A DNA stretch of 64,000 nt. Source: Pseudoalteromonas sp. 0303 (GTDB lineage: Bacteria > Pseudomonadota > Gammaproteobacteria > Enterobacterales > Alteromonadaceae). This document shows positions 46,632 through 56,721 of the stretch, one piece after another. The DNA is taken from NCBI RefSeq assembly GCF_013349995.1, contig NZ_JABVXF010000002.1, forward strand, positions 124,001 to 188,000, given 5' to 3'. How positions within the stretch are numbered: the stretch's first letter is position 1; each line of letters begins with the position of its first letter. Position numbers and translations under genes: made by a program. The notes under the pieces were generated by a model. It was not told the origin of the DNA. It did no database searches and saw only the letters and a program-made list of their open reading frames with translations.

Positions 46632-48761
46632 CTACTTTGGTAAATAGGCTGCGGGTAAACGCTTGATTTCTATCTCAGGCGATAAGTACGCTGTATAAAC
46701 CAGCCAACGCTCATTGGGTATGTAGGTCAAGCCCGATGAGCGACTATAAGCTCGTTCCGGTAAAGCAATTAAATCATGATGCTGCTTACTTGCTAAGTCA
46801 TAGTAGCTAATACGGTAATCACCTAAGCGTTCTTTATAATAATAAATACGCCCCTCATGATACGCGTTCTTTGCCACCAGCAACCATGCATAACTGCGCG
46901 CCAACTTAACATCGTTCACCAGCATTTCTTCAACACCCGTATCATGATGTTTTATCCAAATAGCATGGCGCGAGTTGGTAAATAAAATATCGCCCGATTG
47001 TGTTTCAACGCCATACTGCGCCGGCACTTCAACAGCTTTACCTAGGCTTTTACCTGTTAAGTCATAACGATATAAGTAGTCACCATCAGAGACTAAAATA
47101 TGCTGGCTATCAGCGCTAAACTTGGGTTTAATTACATGACTAAATGGCAGTTTGATTTGCTGACTTTGCTCTACTTTGAAATCATAAATATATAAGCGGG
47201 TACTGCCATTGTCATACAATGAAAACAAAATATAGCGTCCATCGGCTGACCAGGTTGGATCACGAACTTCCCCCGTGTTATGTGCAAAGTCAGTAAGCTG
47301 CTTTCGCGAGCTGCTATCAGGGTTAACAATCCAAAGCTGTGAACTGCCAGATTCATTGGAAACATACAGTAGTTTATTTTGCTGCTGATTATATTCAGGG
47401 AATAGCGAGCTAAAATTGGTCGACAACATAGAAAACGGCGAGTTGGCCACTTGTTCGTCTATTTTCAGACGCGTGATCACCTTATCTAAATCCCACTGAT
47501 GGTAATAAACACTACCATCACTACTGTAATTAGGTGAACTCATGCCCGCAATTTGCGTGTTGATTAGGGTTTGATTCTTAATGTCAAAGAAGTAGCCATA
47601 ACGTTTACCGCCCTCAACTGCACTAAACGCCAATTGCTCTTTAGACGGATGCCAATCTACACCATGAATATCAACAAAATCATGAGTTAGCCGTTGGCTT
47701 TGCCCTGTTTTTACATCTATTAAAAACAGTGCTTTTTGGTTGTTTTTAACATTACGCGTAACCACAACTCGCTGTGCATCTGGCGAAAACGACACAGACT
47801 CATACACAGTTTCGCAGTCATCATTACAAGGAATAACTGTTTCTTTTCTATGTTTTGCCTGTAAATCGAGCAGTTTGATACGAGTGACATAATCACCTGT
47901 CTTGCTCGTATGATCAGCAATGTAGGCCAAGGTTTTACCATCACTACTGATATCAAGATCAGGCGCATAGTTATTACTGCACTCCCCTAGCACGACACTG
48001 GTGGCATTTACCAAAGAGAGTTTTACAATTTCACAAACATCAGAGGCCATACGGTAATAATATAATGTGTTTGCATCTGGGCTAAACACAGAGCGCCCTT
48101 CTGTAAAAGGTGAGTCCGTTAATTGCTTTGCTGGGTGCTCAGGAAAATGTAAATCACGTAAATATAGGTTATTTGGTTTACCAAGCTGTCGCCATGAATA
48201 CACCAAATAGTGCTGATCATCAGAAATTGAAGGATAAATCTCACGACCAGGGCTTGCCGTCACGCTTTCGATGCTATTAAGCGGCAACACAAAGCTTGAG
48301 TTAGATTGCTTTGCAGGCGAAGAGAACAGCCAATACATCACCACCAAGCTAATGACACACAAAGCCACAAACAGCTGGCGGAATTGGGCAGCTGTGATAC
48401 TAAAACCCACAGGGTTTTCTTTATCGGATGTATCTATTAGCTCGGGCTTTAATAAAACACGATAACCCGTTTTACGTAATGTCTCTAGGTAAGTTTGTTC
48501 TGGATCGAGTTCCTTAAATGCTTTTCGTAGATGCCAAATAGCATTTGTTAAGGCTTTTTCACCCACGTAAAAATTGCCTTCCCATACATGATTGATGAGC
48601 TCTTCACGGGTGATTGGTTCGGGGTAACGCGCCACTAAGCAAGCTAACAACTCAATAAACTTAGGCTGCAAAAGCTGTTCACTACCATTGCAGATCAGTT
48701 TATTTTCGAGTGGGTTAACAATACATGAGCCCAGCTGATAAACGCGATTAGATGTTTCCAT
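46632..48761 (-). CDS. Membrane-anchored winged-helix regulator with PD40 beta-propeller
   Basis: This 709-residue protein combines an N-terminal OmpR-type winged helix (about 5-105, with ELINHVWEGNFYVGEKALTNAIWHLRKAF), one membrane helix (about 135-155), and a periplasmic WD40-like PD40/TolB propeller (about 170-700). The propeller has repeats such as SPDANTLYYY and SADGRYILFSL. The layout is CadC/ToxR-like: DNA-binding in the cytoplasm and sensing in the periplasm. It is divergent from a TonB-dependent receptor across 330 bases. Control of the receptor gene is a reasonable inference. Confidence 0.88.
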   Translation of the reverse strand: METSNRVYQLGSCIVNPLENKLICNGSEQLLQPKFIELLACLVARYPEPITREELINHVWEGNFYVGEKALTNAIWHLRKAFKELDPEQTYLETLRKTGYRVLLKPELIDTSDKENPVGFSITAAQFRQLFVALCVISLVVMYWLFSSPAKQSNSSFVLPLNSIESVTASPGREIYPSISDDQHYLVYSWRQLGKPNNLYLRDLHFPEHPAKQLTDSPFTEGRSVFSPDANTLYYYRMASDVCEIVKLSLVNATSVVLGECSNNYAPDLDISSDGKTLAYIADHTSKTGDYVTRIKLLDLQAKHRKETVIPCNDDCETVYESVSFSPDAQRVVVTRNVKNNQKALFLIDVKTGQSQRLTHDFVDIHGVDWHPSKEQLAFSAVEGGKRYGYFFDIKNQTLINTQIAGMSSPNYSSDGSVYYHQWDLDKVITRLKIDEQVANSPFSMLSTNFSSLFPEYNQQQNKLLYVSNESGSSQLWIVNPDSSSRKQLTDFAHNTGEVRDPTWSADGRYILFSLYDNGSTRLYIYDFKVEQSQQIKLPFSHVIKPKFSADSQHILVSDGDYLYRYDLTGKSLGKAVEVPAQYGVETQSGDILFTNSRHAIWIKHHDTGVEEMLVNDVKLARSYAWLLVAKNAYHEGRIYYYKERLGDYRISYYDLASKQHHDLIALPERAYSRSSGLTYIPNERWLVYTAYLSPEIEIKRLPAAYLPK

Positions 48762-49091
48762 TTACTCTAAATAAAACCCCATTTTAGAAGTACAGCAGTA
48801 TAAAGCCCTATCAATTTATCGTAAAAGCAGCCCTTTCACCAGCTTTAACGTTGCAAAACGGTTAACAATGAACATTTCTTAAACCACTGATTTTAAATAA
48901 ATAGATATTCAATAGATATAAAATAGAGACATAAACGAGCCACCTAAGATTGTAGTTAGGTTCACATTTCTATAAAAATTTTTACGTCAATACCGACCAA
49001 CCAGAGTGTTGCTCACTGTAAATTTTAACTGCCCTTAAAAAGAGCATCACTCTGGTTCTAAAAACTAAAAATAAAACAACTAGGAACGCCT
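48762..49091. other. Intergenic region between regulator and TonB receptor genes
   Basis: 330 bases of AT-rich DNA with no supported gene. It holds the divergent promoters and a large inverted repeat (48999-49057). A possible -10 (TATAAA) lies near 48920 on the plus strand, with no strong -35. Confidence 0.5.
48999..49057. repeat. 16-base inverted repeat upstream of the TonB receptor gene
   Basis: AACCAGAGTGTTGCTC (48999-49014) and GAGCATCACTCTGGTT (49042-49057) are inverted copies with one mismatch and a 27-base spacer. The right arm ends 34 bases before the receptor GTG. It may be an operator for the divergent regulator or a leader hairpin. Confidence 0.8.
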
Positions 49092-52000
49092 GTGAGAAAT
49101 CTACTAACCAAACCTTGTGCAATTGCACTTGCTGTTGCCAGTGGTTTTAGCCAACATGCATTTGCCAATGAGGCTGAGATTGCCCGCCCTGCCAACACCA
49201 CTCCAGCAGCTAATGAACAAACTGAAGAGCCGGAAAAAATCGTTGTTACGGGTTCACGTATTAAACGCGATAGCTTTTCAATTCCAACACCGCTGGTCAC
49301 AATGGACCGCGAAGCCATTGCCGATACAGGTTTAACCAACTTATCAGACATTTTGGTTGATAACATGCCAGCTCTTAGCGAGAGCATAGGTAATACCACC
49401 AGCCAATCAAGTGTTTCAGCGACTGGCTTATCGACAGTACAACTTCGAGATTTAGGCGCTAACCGTACCCTTACATTGATTGATGGTCGTCGTGTTGTTT
49501 CAAACAGCTACAGTGGCAACTATGTCAGTTTAAATACCATTCCGAGCGGTATGGTTGAGCGCGTTGAAATAATCAGTGGCGGTGCATCTGCAACCTATGG
49601 TGCCGATGCTGTAGCAGGTGTGGTGAATATTATCACCCAATCCAAAAAAGAAGGCTTTGATTTTAAAGCGAACACAGGTGAAACCACCGATGGCGGCGGT
49701 AAAGAATTTACCCTTGATTTAAACTACGGTACCTCGTTTGCTGAAGATCGCGGTTACGCCTATTTCAGTGCCAACTGGGACCGTGATTTCGGTATGACTT
49801 TTTACGATCGTAAACGCGCACAAATCGAAGATAGTTACGATTACGATCCAGATCGCATGTGTAATGTAATGCAAACAGCAGATGGCGATCAATGTATGCG
49901 TGACATCACACAAGCTGATTGGGTAAGCAAAAGCGACGGTATTCCGGGCGGTGTATTCTTAGAAAACAGCCGTAACGACACACAGTTTTGGTATGACGGC
50001 CAAACTCTACGTGATGACTGGAAAGGCAACGAAGAAATTTACGGTATCAATTCAAATCAATACGTGATGCTTGATGTACCAAGCGATAACGTATCTGCTG
50101 CAGTTAAAATTGATTACGATTTAACTGACGATGTGATGTTCTACGCGCAAGTTCAATACAGTGAAAGTGGTTCTTTTAACAATAAGTCGCCTGAAGATGA
50201 ATACGAAGGTGCGTATGTGCCGCGTTATGACCCTACCACTGGCGAGCCCCTTGCTGATGTAGCACCGGGTTACATTCCAATCGACAACCCATATGTTCCG
50301 CAAGAAATCCTCGATGCCAACCCATACAAAGATCGTATTTATTGGGATCGCCGCTTCAGTGAAGTGGGTAATATCAGCACCGATAATACTCGTAAAACCA
50401 TTCGTAGTTGGGCAGGTCTTCAAGGCACATTATTTAACGACGAGTGGGACTGGGATCTATCTGCAAGTTATGGTCGATTTACTCAACACCAAATTCGTAG
50501 CAATGAATTAAATACTGTAAAACTTAATCAAGCTTTGCAAGCAGAAGAATTAGCGGATGGCACCATTCAATGTATTGATGAAGCAGCTCGCGCTGAAGGC
50601 TGTGTGCCAATTAACTTATTTGGTGAGGGATCTATTACCGATGAAATGGCTGCTTGGATCCGTACCAACCCAATTATTGATACCGAAATAAAACAATACG
50701 GTGTGGTTGGCTACGTAGCGGGTGATTTATTTGAATTACCAGCAGGCTCCGTATCTGCGGTAATTGGTGGTGAATACCGTAAAGACAGCCAAGACCTATC
50801 AACCAGCGACGACATGAAAGCAGGCGGTATTACCTTCAACTATGTACCAAATTTTTATGGTGAAGTTGAGGTCTATGAAGCCTTTGCAGAGCTTGCGATC
50901 CCACTTTTAAAAGATGCTCCTTTAGCAAAGAATTTAAGCGCAGAAACTTCATTACGTTTGGCTAACTATAGCATGGAAAACGTCAACACCGTTGCCAGCT
51001 ACAAGCTAGGTGTATTTTGGGAGCCAATCGAAGGCTATGCATTTAGAGCAAACTACGCTCGCGCTCAACGCGCCCCCACAATCACAGAGCTTATGTCACC
51101 ACCGCGTGGCGATTACGACAGCTATGATGATATTTGTGACGGTTTAACGGCAACATCAACTAAAGCAGGTCACGACAACTGCCGCAAAGAGCCGACGTTA
51201 GCTGCGCAACTTGCTGCTGCTCCTAACTTTGAATTTAGCGATGAGAACAACAGTTACTCTCCAGGGGCAGGTAACGAAAATCTAAAAGAAGAAACCGCTG
51301 ATACCTATACCTTTGGTGTGACAGTGGCTCCTGCCTTTTTAGAAAACTTTAATCTTGCTGTTGATTACTACGATATTGCTATTGTTGATGCGATTTCGCA
51401 GATCAGCAATGAAAATATCATGCGTGAATGTTACGACTCAGAAGCAGCATGGGGTGAAGACAACGTATTTTGTAATGATATTACCCGTAATAGCGAAGGT
51501 AACATTATCAAAATTCTTCAGCGTCAATATAACCTCGATGAGCTAACTGCACGTGGTTATGATGTGGTTGCACAGTACAAACTCGACTTAGATAACCTAG
51601 GTCAGTTATCGTTTAAACTAGATTACAACCATGTAATCGAAAACTCGCAAACTTATGAAGGCCTTGATGGCAGCTTAGTAACCAGTCACTACGCAGGTTA
51701 CGGCAGCAGCAAAGGTAAAGCCTCAATGTCACTGACATGGCGTAACGATAACTTGCGTATTCGCTGGCGTACAAATTACTTAGGCTCGTTTAAAGCAAGC
51801 CAGAGTCTTGAAGAAGATTATCAAGAGTATATTGCCGAAAATGATGCCCGCTGTGAGGCTGGTGAAGATACTTGTATCAGTAATCCAGAAAAACTTGCCT
51901 ACCAAGATTATGGCTCGTTCTTAAAACACAGCCTTTCAGCGTCTTACACCATGTCACTTGGTGAACAGAGCCAATTGCGCGTATTCGGTGGTGTGAATAA

Positions 52001-52112
52001 CGTGTTTGATAATAAAGGTGATTTTTATCCATATGGCCGTGGTAACTACTACAGCGCATACGGCGGTGGTGCTGGTCGCTACGTGTATGTAGGTGCTCAA
52101 TATAGCTTTTAA
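49092..52112 (+). CDS. TonB-dependent outer-membrane receptor
   Basis: This 1006-residue receptor has a signal peptide (residues 1-25, ending AFA) and a TonB-box-like stretch (EKIVVTGSRIKRD). The plug domain (about 50-165) has LIDGRRVV and SGGASATYGADAVAGVVNII. A long beta-barrel follows, ending in the terminal Phe of VYVGAQYSF. The plug pattern is like the large receptors for oligosaccharides or peptides found in Alteromonadales. The substrate is not predictable here. It starts with GTG and has an AGGA ribosome site at good distance. It is divergent from the PD40 regulator, with a 16-base inverted repeat just upstream. Confidence 0.95.
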   Translation: MRNLLTKPCAIALAVASGFSQHAFANEAEIARPANTTPAANEQTEEPEKIVVTGSRIKRDSFSIPTPLVTMDREAIADTGLTNLSDILVDNMPALSESIGNTTSQSSVSATGLSTVQLRDLGANRTLTLIDGRRVVSNSYSGNYVSLNTIPSGMVERVEIISGGASATYGADAVAGVVNIITQSKKEGFDFKANTGETTDGGGKEFTLDLNYGTSFAEDRGYAYFSANWDRDFGMTFYDRKRAQIEDSYDYDPDRMCNVMQTADGDQCMRDITQADWVSKSDGIPGGVFLENSRNDTQFWYDGQTLRDDWKGNEEIYGINSNQYVMLDVPSDNVSAAVKIDYDLTDDVMFYAQVQYSESGSFNNKSPEDEYEGAYVPRYDPTTGEPLADVAPGYIPIDNPYVPQEILDANPYKDRIYWDRRFSEVGNISTDNTRKTIRSWAGLQGTLFNDEWDWDLSASYGRFTQHQIRSNELNTVKLNQALQAEELADGTIQCIDEAARAEGCVPINLFGEGSITDEMAAWIRTNPIIDTEIKQYGVVGYVAGDLFELPAGSVSAVIGGEYRKDSQDLSTSDDMKAGGITFNYVPNFYGEVEVYEAFAELAIPLLKDAPLAKNLSAETSLRLANYSMENVNTVASYKLGVFWEPIEGYAFRANYARAQRAPTITELMSPPRGDYDSYDDICDGLTATSTKAGHDNCRKEPTLAAQLAAAPNFEFSDENNSYSPGAGNENLKEETADTYTFGVTVAPAFLENFNLAVDYYDIAIVDAISQISNENIMRECYDSEAAWGEDNVFCNDITRNSEGNIIKILQRQYNLDELTARGYDVVAQYKLDLDNLGQLSFKLDYNHVIENSQTYEGLDGSLVTSHYAGYGSSKGKASMSLTWRNDNLRIRWRTNYLGSFKASQSLEEDYQEYIAENDARCEAGEDTCISNPEKLAYQDYGSFLKHSLSASYTMSLGEQSQLRVFGGVNNVFDNKGDFYPYGRGNYYSAYGGGAGRYVYVGAQYSF

Positions 52113-52148
52113 CCGTTTCATATGAAGATCCCCAGCTAGGCTGACATC

Positions 52149-52175
52149 AAAGGCGCATTTTTATTGCGCCTTTTA
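52149..52175 (+). terminator. Intrinsic terminator after the TonB receptor gene
   Basis: AAAGGCGCA and its complement form a 9-bp stem around a T-rich loop, followed by TTTTATCTTTT. It also lies close to the end of the converging zapE gene. Confidence 0.8.
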
Positions 52176-53285
52176 TCTTTTCCAGCTTTGCATCTCAACT
52201 AATCGAGACTCGGTACGCGCATATTCAAATGCCAGTTTTTGGCCTTGGTATAAATCGCTAATACCCACCTTGGCCGAAATCACCAGTAATCGGCTGTGAT
52301 CATAAAACTCATCAACCAAAGCAATAAAGCGCCGTGCTTCATCATCTAAAAAGTGTTCTTGTAAATCCTGCTTTTCTCGCTGATAACTATCTTCAATGCC
52401 ATGCACAATTTGTTTACCTGTTGCTCCGCGCCCCATCACCGGCACATTGAGTAAATAAACACGCTGAAAACGCTCTGCCAAATAAATATAATCCGCGGTG
52501 CTTCTAGGTCCTGAGCAAAGCGTCATAAAATCAAACATAATGGCGTCTTGAGCTTGCATTACACAGCTAAGCTCGCGGTGGCAAACCTCTATCGTTGTTT
52601 GCCTTTGTATTACTTGCTCTTGCTTTAAAAAGCGCTCTGTTAGCGCCTCTTTGTTATTAATAAAATAATGTGCGGTTTGTTTGCCAAAGCGAAAGCGATG
52701 ATCTGTGTCGCCTTCAACACTTAAAACATGGCAATGCTCATTTAATAAATCGATAGTGGGTAAAAATCGTGCTCGCTGTAAACCGTTGCGATATAACTGC
52801 TCCGGTTGACAGTTTGACGTTGCCACTAACACTACTTGCTGCTCAAACAAGGCTTTGAATAAGCCACCCAAGATCATGGCATCACCAATATCAGAAACAA
52901 AAAACTCATCAAAACAAATCAAGCGAATGTGCTCTGCCCACTCTTTAGCAATCACCGTCAGCGGATTTTTCTGCCCTTGCAGCTGAGTTAAACGCTCATG
53001 CACTTGCTTCATAAAATGATGAAAGTGCAAACGCTGCTTAGCGTCAATATTAACAAGCTTGAAAAACACGTCCATTAACATGGATTTACCACGCCCTACT
53101 GGGCCATATAAATAAACTCCTTTTATTGGCTTAGCGCTTTGCCACCAATGGCTTGGTGCAGCTAATTCTGTGGCTAGATTATCGAGAGCATTAATCGCTG
53201 TGCGCTGGGCACGGTCTTCTTGCAAATCACCTTTGGCTATTTGCGCTTGGTAATGCTGTAATATTTGTCCTTGCTGTACTGTCAT
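52173..53285 (-). CDS. zapE: Cell division protein ZapE (AFG1-like ATPase)
   Basis: ZapE is a septum-associated ATPase of the AFG1 family that affects Z-ring dynamics, particularly under stress. The 370-residue protein has Walker A GPVGRGKS (residues 61-68), Walker B in ICFDEFFV and the Sensor-like VATSNCQPEQLY. The family's HFHHFMKQVHERL lies between. The length matches the family (about 375). It is divergent from rsuA with a short gap. Confidence 0.95.
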   Translation of the reverse strand: MTVQQGQILQHYQAQIAKGDLQEDRAQRTAINALDNLATELAAPSHWWQSAKPIKGVYLYGPVGRGKSMLMDVFFKLVNIDAKQRLHFHHFMKQVHERLTQLQGQKNPLTVIAKEWAEHIRLICFDEFFVSDIGDAMILGGLFKALFEQQVVLVATSNCQPEQLYRNGLQRARFLPTIDLLNEHCHVLSVEGDTDHRFRFGKQTAHYFINNKEALTERFLKQEQVIQRQTTIEVCHRELSCVMQAQDAIMFDFMTLCSGPRSTADYIYLAERFQRVYLLNVPVMGRGATGKQIVHGIEDSYQREKQDLQEHFLDDEARRFIALVDEFYDHSRLLVISAKVGISDLYQGQKLAFEYARTESRLVEMQSWKR

Positions 53286-53343
53286 AGGTAACTAGTATCC
53301 GCTATACTCGCCGCCATTGTAGCCGACTAAAAATGTGATCCCA

Positions 53344-54042
53344 ATGAAATTTCCATGCCGTTTAGATAAATTTATTAGCCATATTGCCGAGTTACCTCGC
53401 AGCAAAACCAAAGCAGGTATCAAACGTAAATACGCCACTGTTAACGGCGAGGTGATCACCTCATTTGATTATTCAATCAGCCAAGATGATGACGTGCGCT
53501 GGCAAGGCGAGCCACTGGTGTTTTTAGGTAAGCGCTACTTCATGCTCCATAAGCCTGCTGGCTATGTATGTGCCAATAAAGATGACCTTCACCCGACTGT
53601 ATTTGATTTACTTGATGAACCAAATATGAGCGACTTTCATGTTGCAGGCCGTTTAGATATCGATACCACAGGATTAGTGATCATCACTAATGACGGCGAC
53701 TGGTCACACAAAATTACTGCACCAAAGCATAACAAATTCAAAACGTATTTAGTTGAAACTCAAGAACCTATTGATGAAGAAGCCATTGCAGCGTTAGAGC
53801 AAGGGGTGCAATTGCACAACGAAAAAGAGCTAACTCGCCCTGCGATTGTTGAAAAACTTGCAAGCTACAGCTTACGCCTTTCAATTTGCGAAGGTAAATA
53901 CCATCAAGTTAAGCGAATGCTTGCTGCTGTAGGTAATAAAGTTGTTGAATTACATCGTGAAAAAATAGCTGACATTACCCTCGACGAAAGCCTTGCAAGC
54001 GGTGAATATCGAGCCCTTACAGAAGCCGAACTGAAGCTCTAA
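53344..54042 (+). CDS. rsuA: 16S rRNA pseudouridine(516) synthase
   Basis: RsuA makes pseudouridine 516 in 16S rRNA. From the ATG at 53344 it has 232 residues: an N-terminal S4-like domain (RLDKFISHIAELPRSK) and a catalytic domain with Asp105 in GRLDIDTTGLV. It also has VQLHNEKELTRPA and the C-terminal GKYHQVKRMLAAVGNKVVELHRE, both close to E. coli RsuA. A GTG nine bases earlier is also in frame; the ATG aligns better with family N-termini. Confidence 0.94.
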   Translation: MKFPCRLDKFISHIAELPRSKTKAGIKRKYATVNGEVITSFDYSISQDDDVRWQGEPLVFLGKRYFMLHKPAGYVCANKDDLHPTVFDLLDEPNMSDFHVAGRLDIDTTGLVIITNDGDWSHKITAPKHNKFKTYLVETQEPIDEEAIAALEQGVQLHNEKELTRPAIVEKLASYSLRLSICEGKYHQVKRMLAAVGNKVVELHREKIADITLDESLASGEYRALTEAELKL

Positions 54043-54145
54043 ATAGGTACTTGAGCAAAAGTCATGATAACGCTGTCATTTTTCCTTAATAAAACCAGAC
54101 AAACGTGGTAAAAGTTAACAGGGGAAATAATAAAGGAGGCTGACT

Positions 54146-55771
54146 GTGTTATCAGGACTAGCTTTAAAAACAAAAATCACCTTATTTGCTATCGCTATGT
54201 TTATTGCGTTATCTGCGATAGCGTTACTTGGCTTACAATCTTTACGTCATGCCAGCGAAAGCGACAACATCGCGCGTATCAACCAGCTCATGAAGAGCAC
54301 CACCAATATTGTTGAGCAATTTGAGTTGATGGTTAAAAGCAATCAACTCGAAGAAGCACAAGCAAAGAAGCTTGCTATTCAGGTACTTCGAGAAAATAAA
54401 TACCACGACTCAGAATATGTGTATGTCGTCGACAACAACTTAGATTTTGTCGCCACTCCGCACGACCCAGAACTACACGGCACCAGCTTTAACGATTTTA
54501 AAGATGCCAGCGGCAACAGTATCGGCCGTATGGTCGAAAATCTCGTGGGTAACACGACCAATAAAATCATCACCTATCACTGGGATTCAGTGCGAGATGG
54601 TGAAACCGTTGACTTAACCTCTGTAGTACAAAAAACACCGCTGTTTGGCTGGTATGTTGGTACAGGCATTAGCGCCAAAGAAGTTGATGAACGTTATTGG
54701 AATACTGCAAAGTGGTTACTGGGCTTATCTATGCTTATTGCCATTGCGTTGACCTTTGCCATTGCTCGCTTTGGCTCATCGCTCACTAATGCCTTAGGCG
54801 GCGAAATTGATGAAGTAATCGGTATTGTAAAAAACGTCTCTCGTGGCAACTTAAACTCACATATTCGCCAAGATGCCCCACCTGAGAGCATTATTGCTGC
54901 CATGCATTATATGCAGCAAGGGTTACGTGGCGTTGTTGGTGGTATTAAAGGGGTTACAGATAGCTTAAAAAATCAAAGTGTTGATAACGAATCTCGCTCT
55001 GTTGAACTCGACAAACTGACTCGTAGCCTAAACGAAGAAACTCAAATGGTTGCTTCAGCTATTACCGAGTTAACAGCCTCAGCGCAAACCGTTGTGGAAC
55101 ATGCTGAACAAGCAGCTTACTCAGTGCAAGAAGCTGAGCAACAAGGTCAAAGTGCCAGCCACTTAACCAGCGAGGCTGCTGATACCATCGCGCTTTTAGA
55201 GCAGCAAATTGACAGCGCAGGTAATAACATTCAAGTGCTTGATGATGAGGTAAATAACATCGCAAATGTGCTCAGTGTTATTCAAGGTATTGCCGAACAA
55301 ACGAACTTACTTGCGCTTAATGCGGCGATAGAAGCTGCCCGTGCAGGTGAGCAAGGACGAGGCTTTGCTGTGGTTGCTGATGAAGTTCGCGGGCTTGCCC
55401 AGCGCACACAAACCAGTACTGAAGAAATCCGCAATATGATTGGCAAACTACAAGCTGCAACCCAAGATGCCAAATCATCTGTTTCGCTTAGTATTAGTAC
55501 CAGTGAACAAACCGTTGAAAAGTCGACTAAAGCCAATGAAGAGCTAAAACGCGTTGCCAGCTCACTCAGCGCAATTGCACAAATGAGCCATCAGATAGCC
55601 ATTGCTGCGAAAGAGCAACTTGATGCAGGTGAAGACACTGCCAAACGCATCGTAACTATCTCAGACACCGCTTCACAAACGGCTGTTGTATCAAACCAGG
55701 CTCATACAGCAACCGATTTGATCAAAGGTCTTACAAGCAATTTAGAAACTGAAACCGCTAAATTCAGTTAA
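54146..55771 (+). CDS. Methyl-accepting chemotaxis protein with single Cache sensor
   Basis: This 541-residue transducer has a first membrane helix (about 10-30), a periplasmic sCache-type domain (about 32-185, with [22 protein letters not shown] and [11 protein letters not shown]), a second helix (about 188-208), and a cytoplasmic signalling domain. The hairpin tip is [20 protein letters not shown] followed by [15 protein letters not shown], the CheA/CheW contact region. It starts with GTG behind a strong AAGGAGG. Cache domains of this type often bind small organic acids, but the ligand is unknown. Confidence 0.93.
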   Translation: MLSGLALKTKITLFAIAMFIALSAIALLGLQSLRHASESDNIARINQLMKSTTNIVEQFELMVKSNQLEEAQAKKLAIQVLRENKYHDSEYVYVVDNNLDFVATPHDPELHGTSFNDFKDASGNSIGRMVENLVGNTTNKIITYHWDSVRDGETVDLTSVVQKTPLFGWYVGTGISAKEVDERYWNTAKWLLGLSMLIAIALTFAIARFGSSLTNALGGEIDEVIGIVKNVSRGNLNSHIRQDAPPESIIAAMHYMQQGLRGVVGGIKGVTDSLKNQSVDNESRSVELDKLTRSLNEETQMVASAITELTASAQTVVEHAEQAAYSVQEAEQQGQSASHLTSEAADTIALLEQQIDSAGNNIQVLDDEVNNIANVLSVIQGIAEQTNLLALNAAIEAARAGEQGRGFAVVADEVRGLAQRTQTSTEEIRNMIGKLQAATQDAKSSVSLSISTSEQTVEKSTKANEELKRVASSLSAIAQMSHQIAIAAKEQLDAGEDTAKRIVTISDTASQTAVVSNQAHTATDLIKGLTSNLETETAKFS

Positions 55772-55781
55772 TTTAAATCAA

Positions 55782-55827
55782 CTAAAAACGAAAAAGCCCA
55801 GCAACTGCTGGGCTTTTTCGTTTTTAG
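55782..55827. terminator. Perfect 22-bp bidirectional terminator
   Basis: Twenty-two bases (starting CTAAAAACGAAAAAGCCCAG) are perfectly repeated in inverted form around a 2-base loop, between two converging genes. The inner GC-rich stem is flanked by A-runs and T-runs in both directions. Confidence 0.95.
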
Positions 55828-55833
55828 TTCGTA

Positions 55834-56616
55834 TTAAGACTTTATTTGTACCAAATCAAAATCGGCCATACCAGGCACCATTTGTTGTAATCGTGATTCG
55901 GTGACATCTAATGAGTTCAAACACTCACAATACTCAGAGGCTTTCATTTCTAATTGCTCTGCTTTCTTTTGTAGTGATTTGTCAATTTCAGTTGAGATGA
56001 TATCCATACGCTGCCCCATATCATTGATACGGTCTTCGATGTTACCTTCGCGCGATTTAAAAGCATCGCCTAACGAGACTAAAATAGCGCCAAGTGAGCC
56101 ATGCACTGCAGAGTGAATTTTTTGGCTGATTTCTTTGGTAAAAAAGTCATCGATTTTCGACAGCGACTGCGGAGCAATAAAGAAAAAGTCATCACCACGC
56201 TTAAATTTATCCATCAGCGCACGCTCAACATATTGCAGCTGAGTTTTTAGTACTTCGGGCTCTTTGTCTGACATGCCCTCAACAACTTGCTCGATGGCAC
56301 TTAAGCCAAGGTTTACACCATCGGTCGCCAAGTCAACAAGTTCAGGGACTGTTTGCCTGATACCGCGGCTGAACTGCTCCACAACTTTGCTTTCATCTGG
56401 GCTTAAATCAACCCAGTAGCCTCTTATAAACAATTGGTTATCGTTGTTGATCTGTACGCGAGTTTGACCTTTATCAACAATACGAATGACATCATCGGTG
56501 ATGATTAAGCCATGGCTTAACTCTACATCGCATTGTTTTTTTTCTAAGGTTGCGTAACTGGAAAAGCTAGAGAATGTAATGGCCGCTGCTAACAACGAGC
56601 GAGAAAAGAACGCCAT
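55834..56616 (-). CDS. yggN: DUF2884 (YggN-like) periplasmic protein
   Basis: This 260-residue exported protein has a signal peptide (residues 1 to about 23). The mature protein has the DUF2884 pattern of E. coli YggN: CDVELSHGLIITDDVIRIVD, WVDLSPDESKVVEQFSRGIRQTVPE, and a long helical C-terminal half ending with a Cys pair (EYCECL). I chose the ATG at 56616 because GAGG lies five bases upstream and the signal peptide starts there. Function unknown. Confidence 0.87.
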   Translation of the reverse strand: MAFFSRSLLAAAITFSSFSSYATLEKKQCDVELSHGLIITDDVIRIVDKGQTRVQINNDNQLFIRGYWVDLSPDESKVVEQFSRGIRQTVPELVDLATDGVNLGLSAIEQVVEGMSDKEPEVLKTQLQYVERALMDKFKRGDDFFFIAPQSLSKIDDFFTKEISQKIHSAVHGSLGAILVSLGDAFKSREGNIEDRINDMGQRMDIISTEIDKSLQKKAEQLEMKASEYCECLNSLDVTESRLQQMVPGMADFDLVQIKS

Positions 56617-56721
56617 ATACACCTCAAAAAGACAAAAAAGGAAGGCCGCTAGATTAGCAAATATCCAATTTTATGCAAGTAAAACGCCTAGCTATGCTAG
56701 GCGTCTTAAAAGAAAGGTGGA

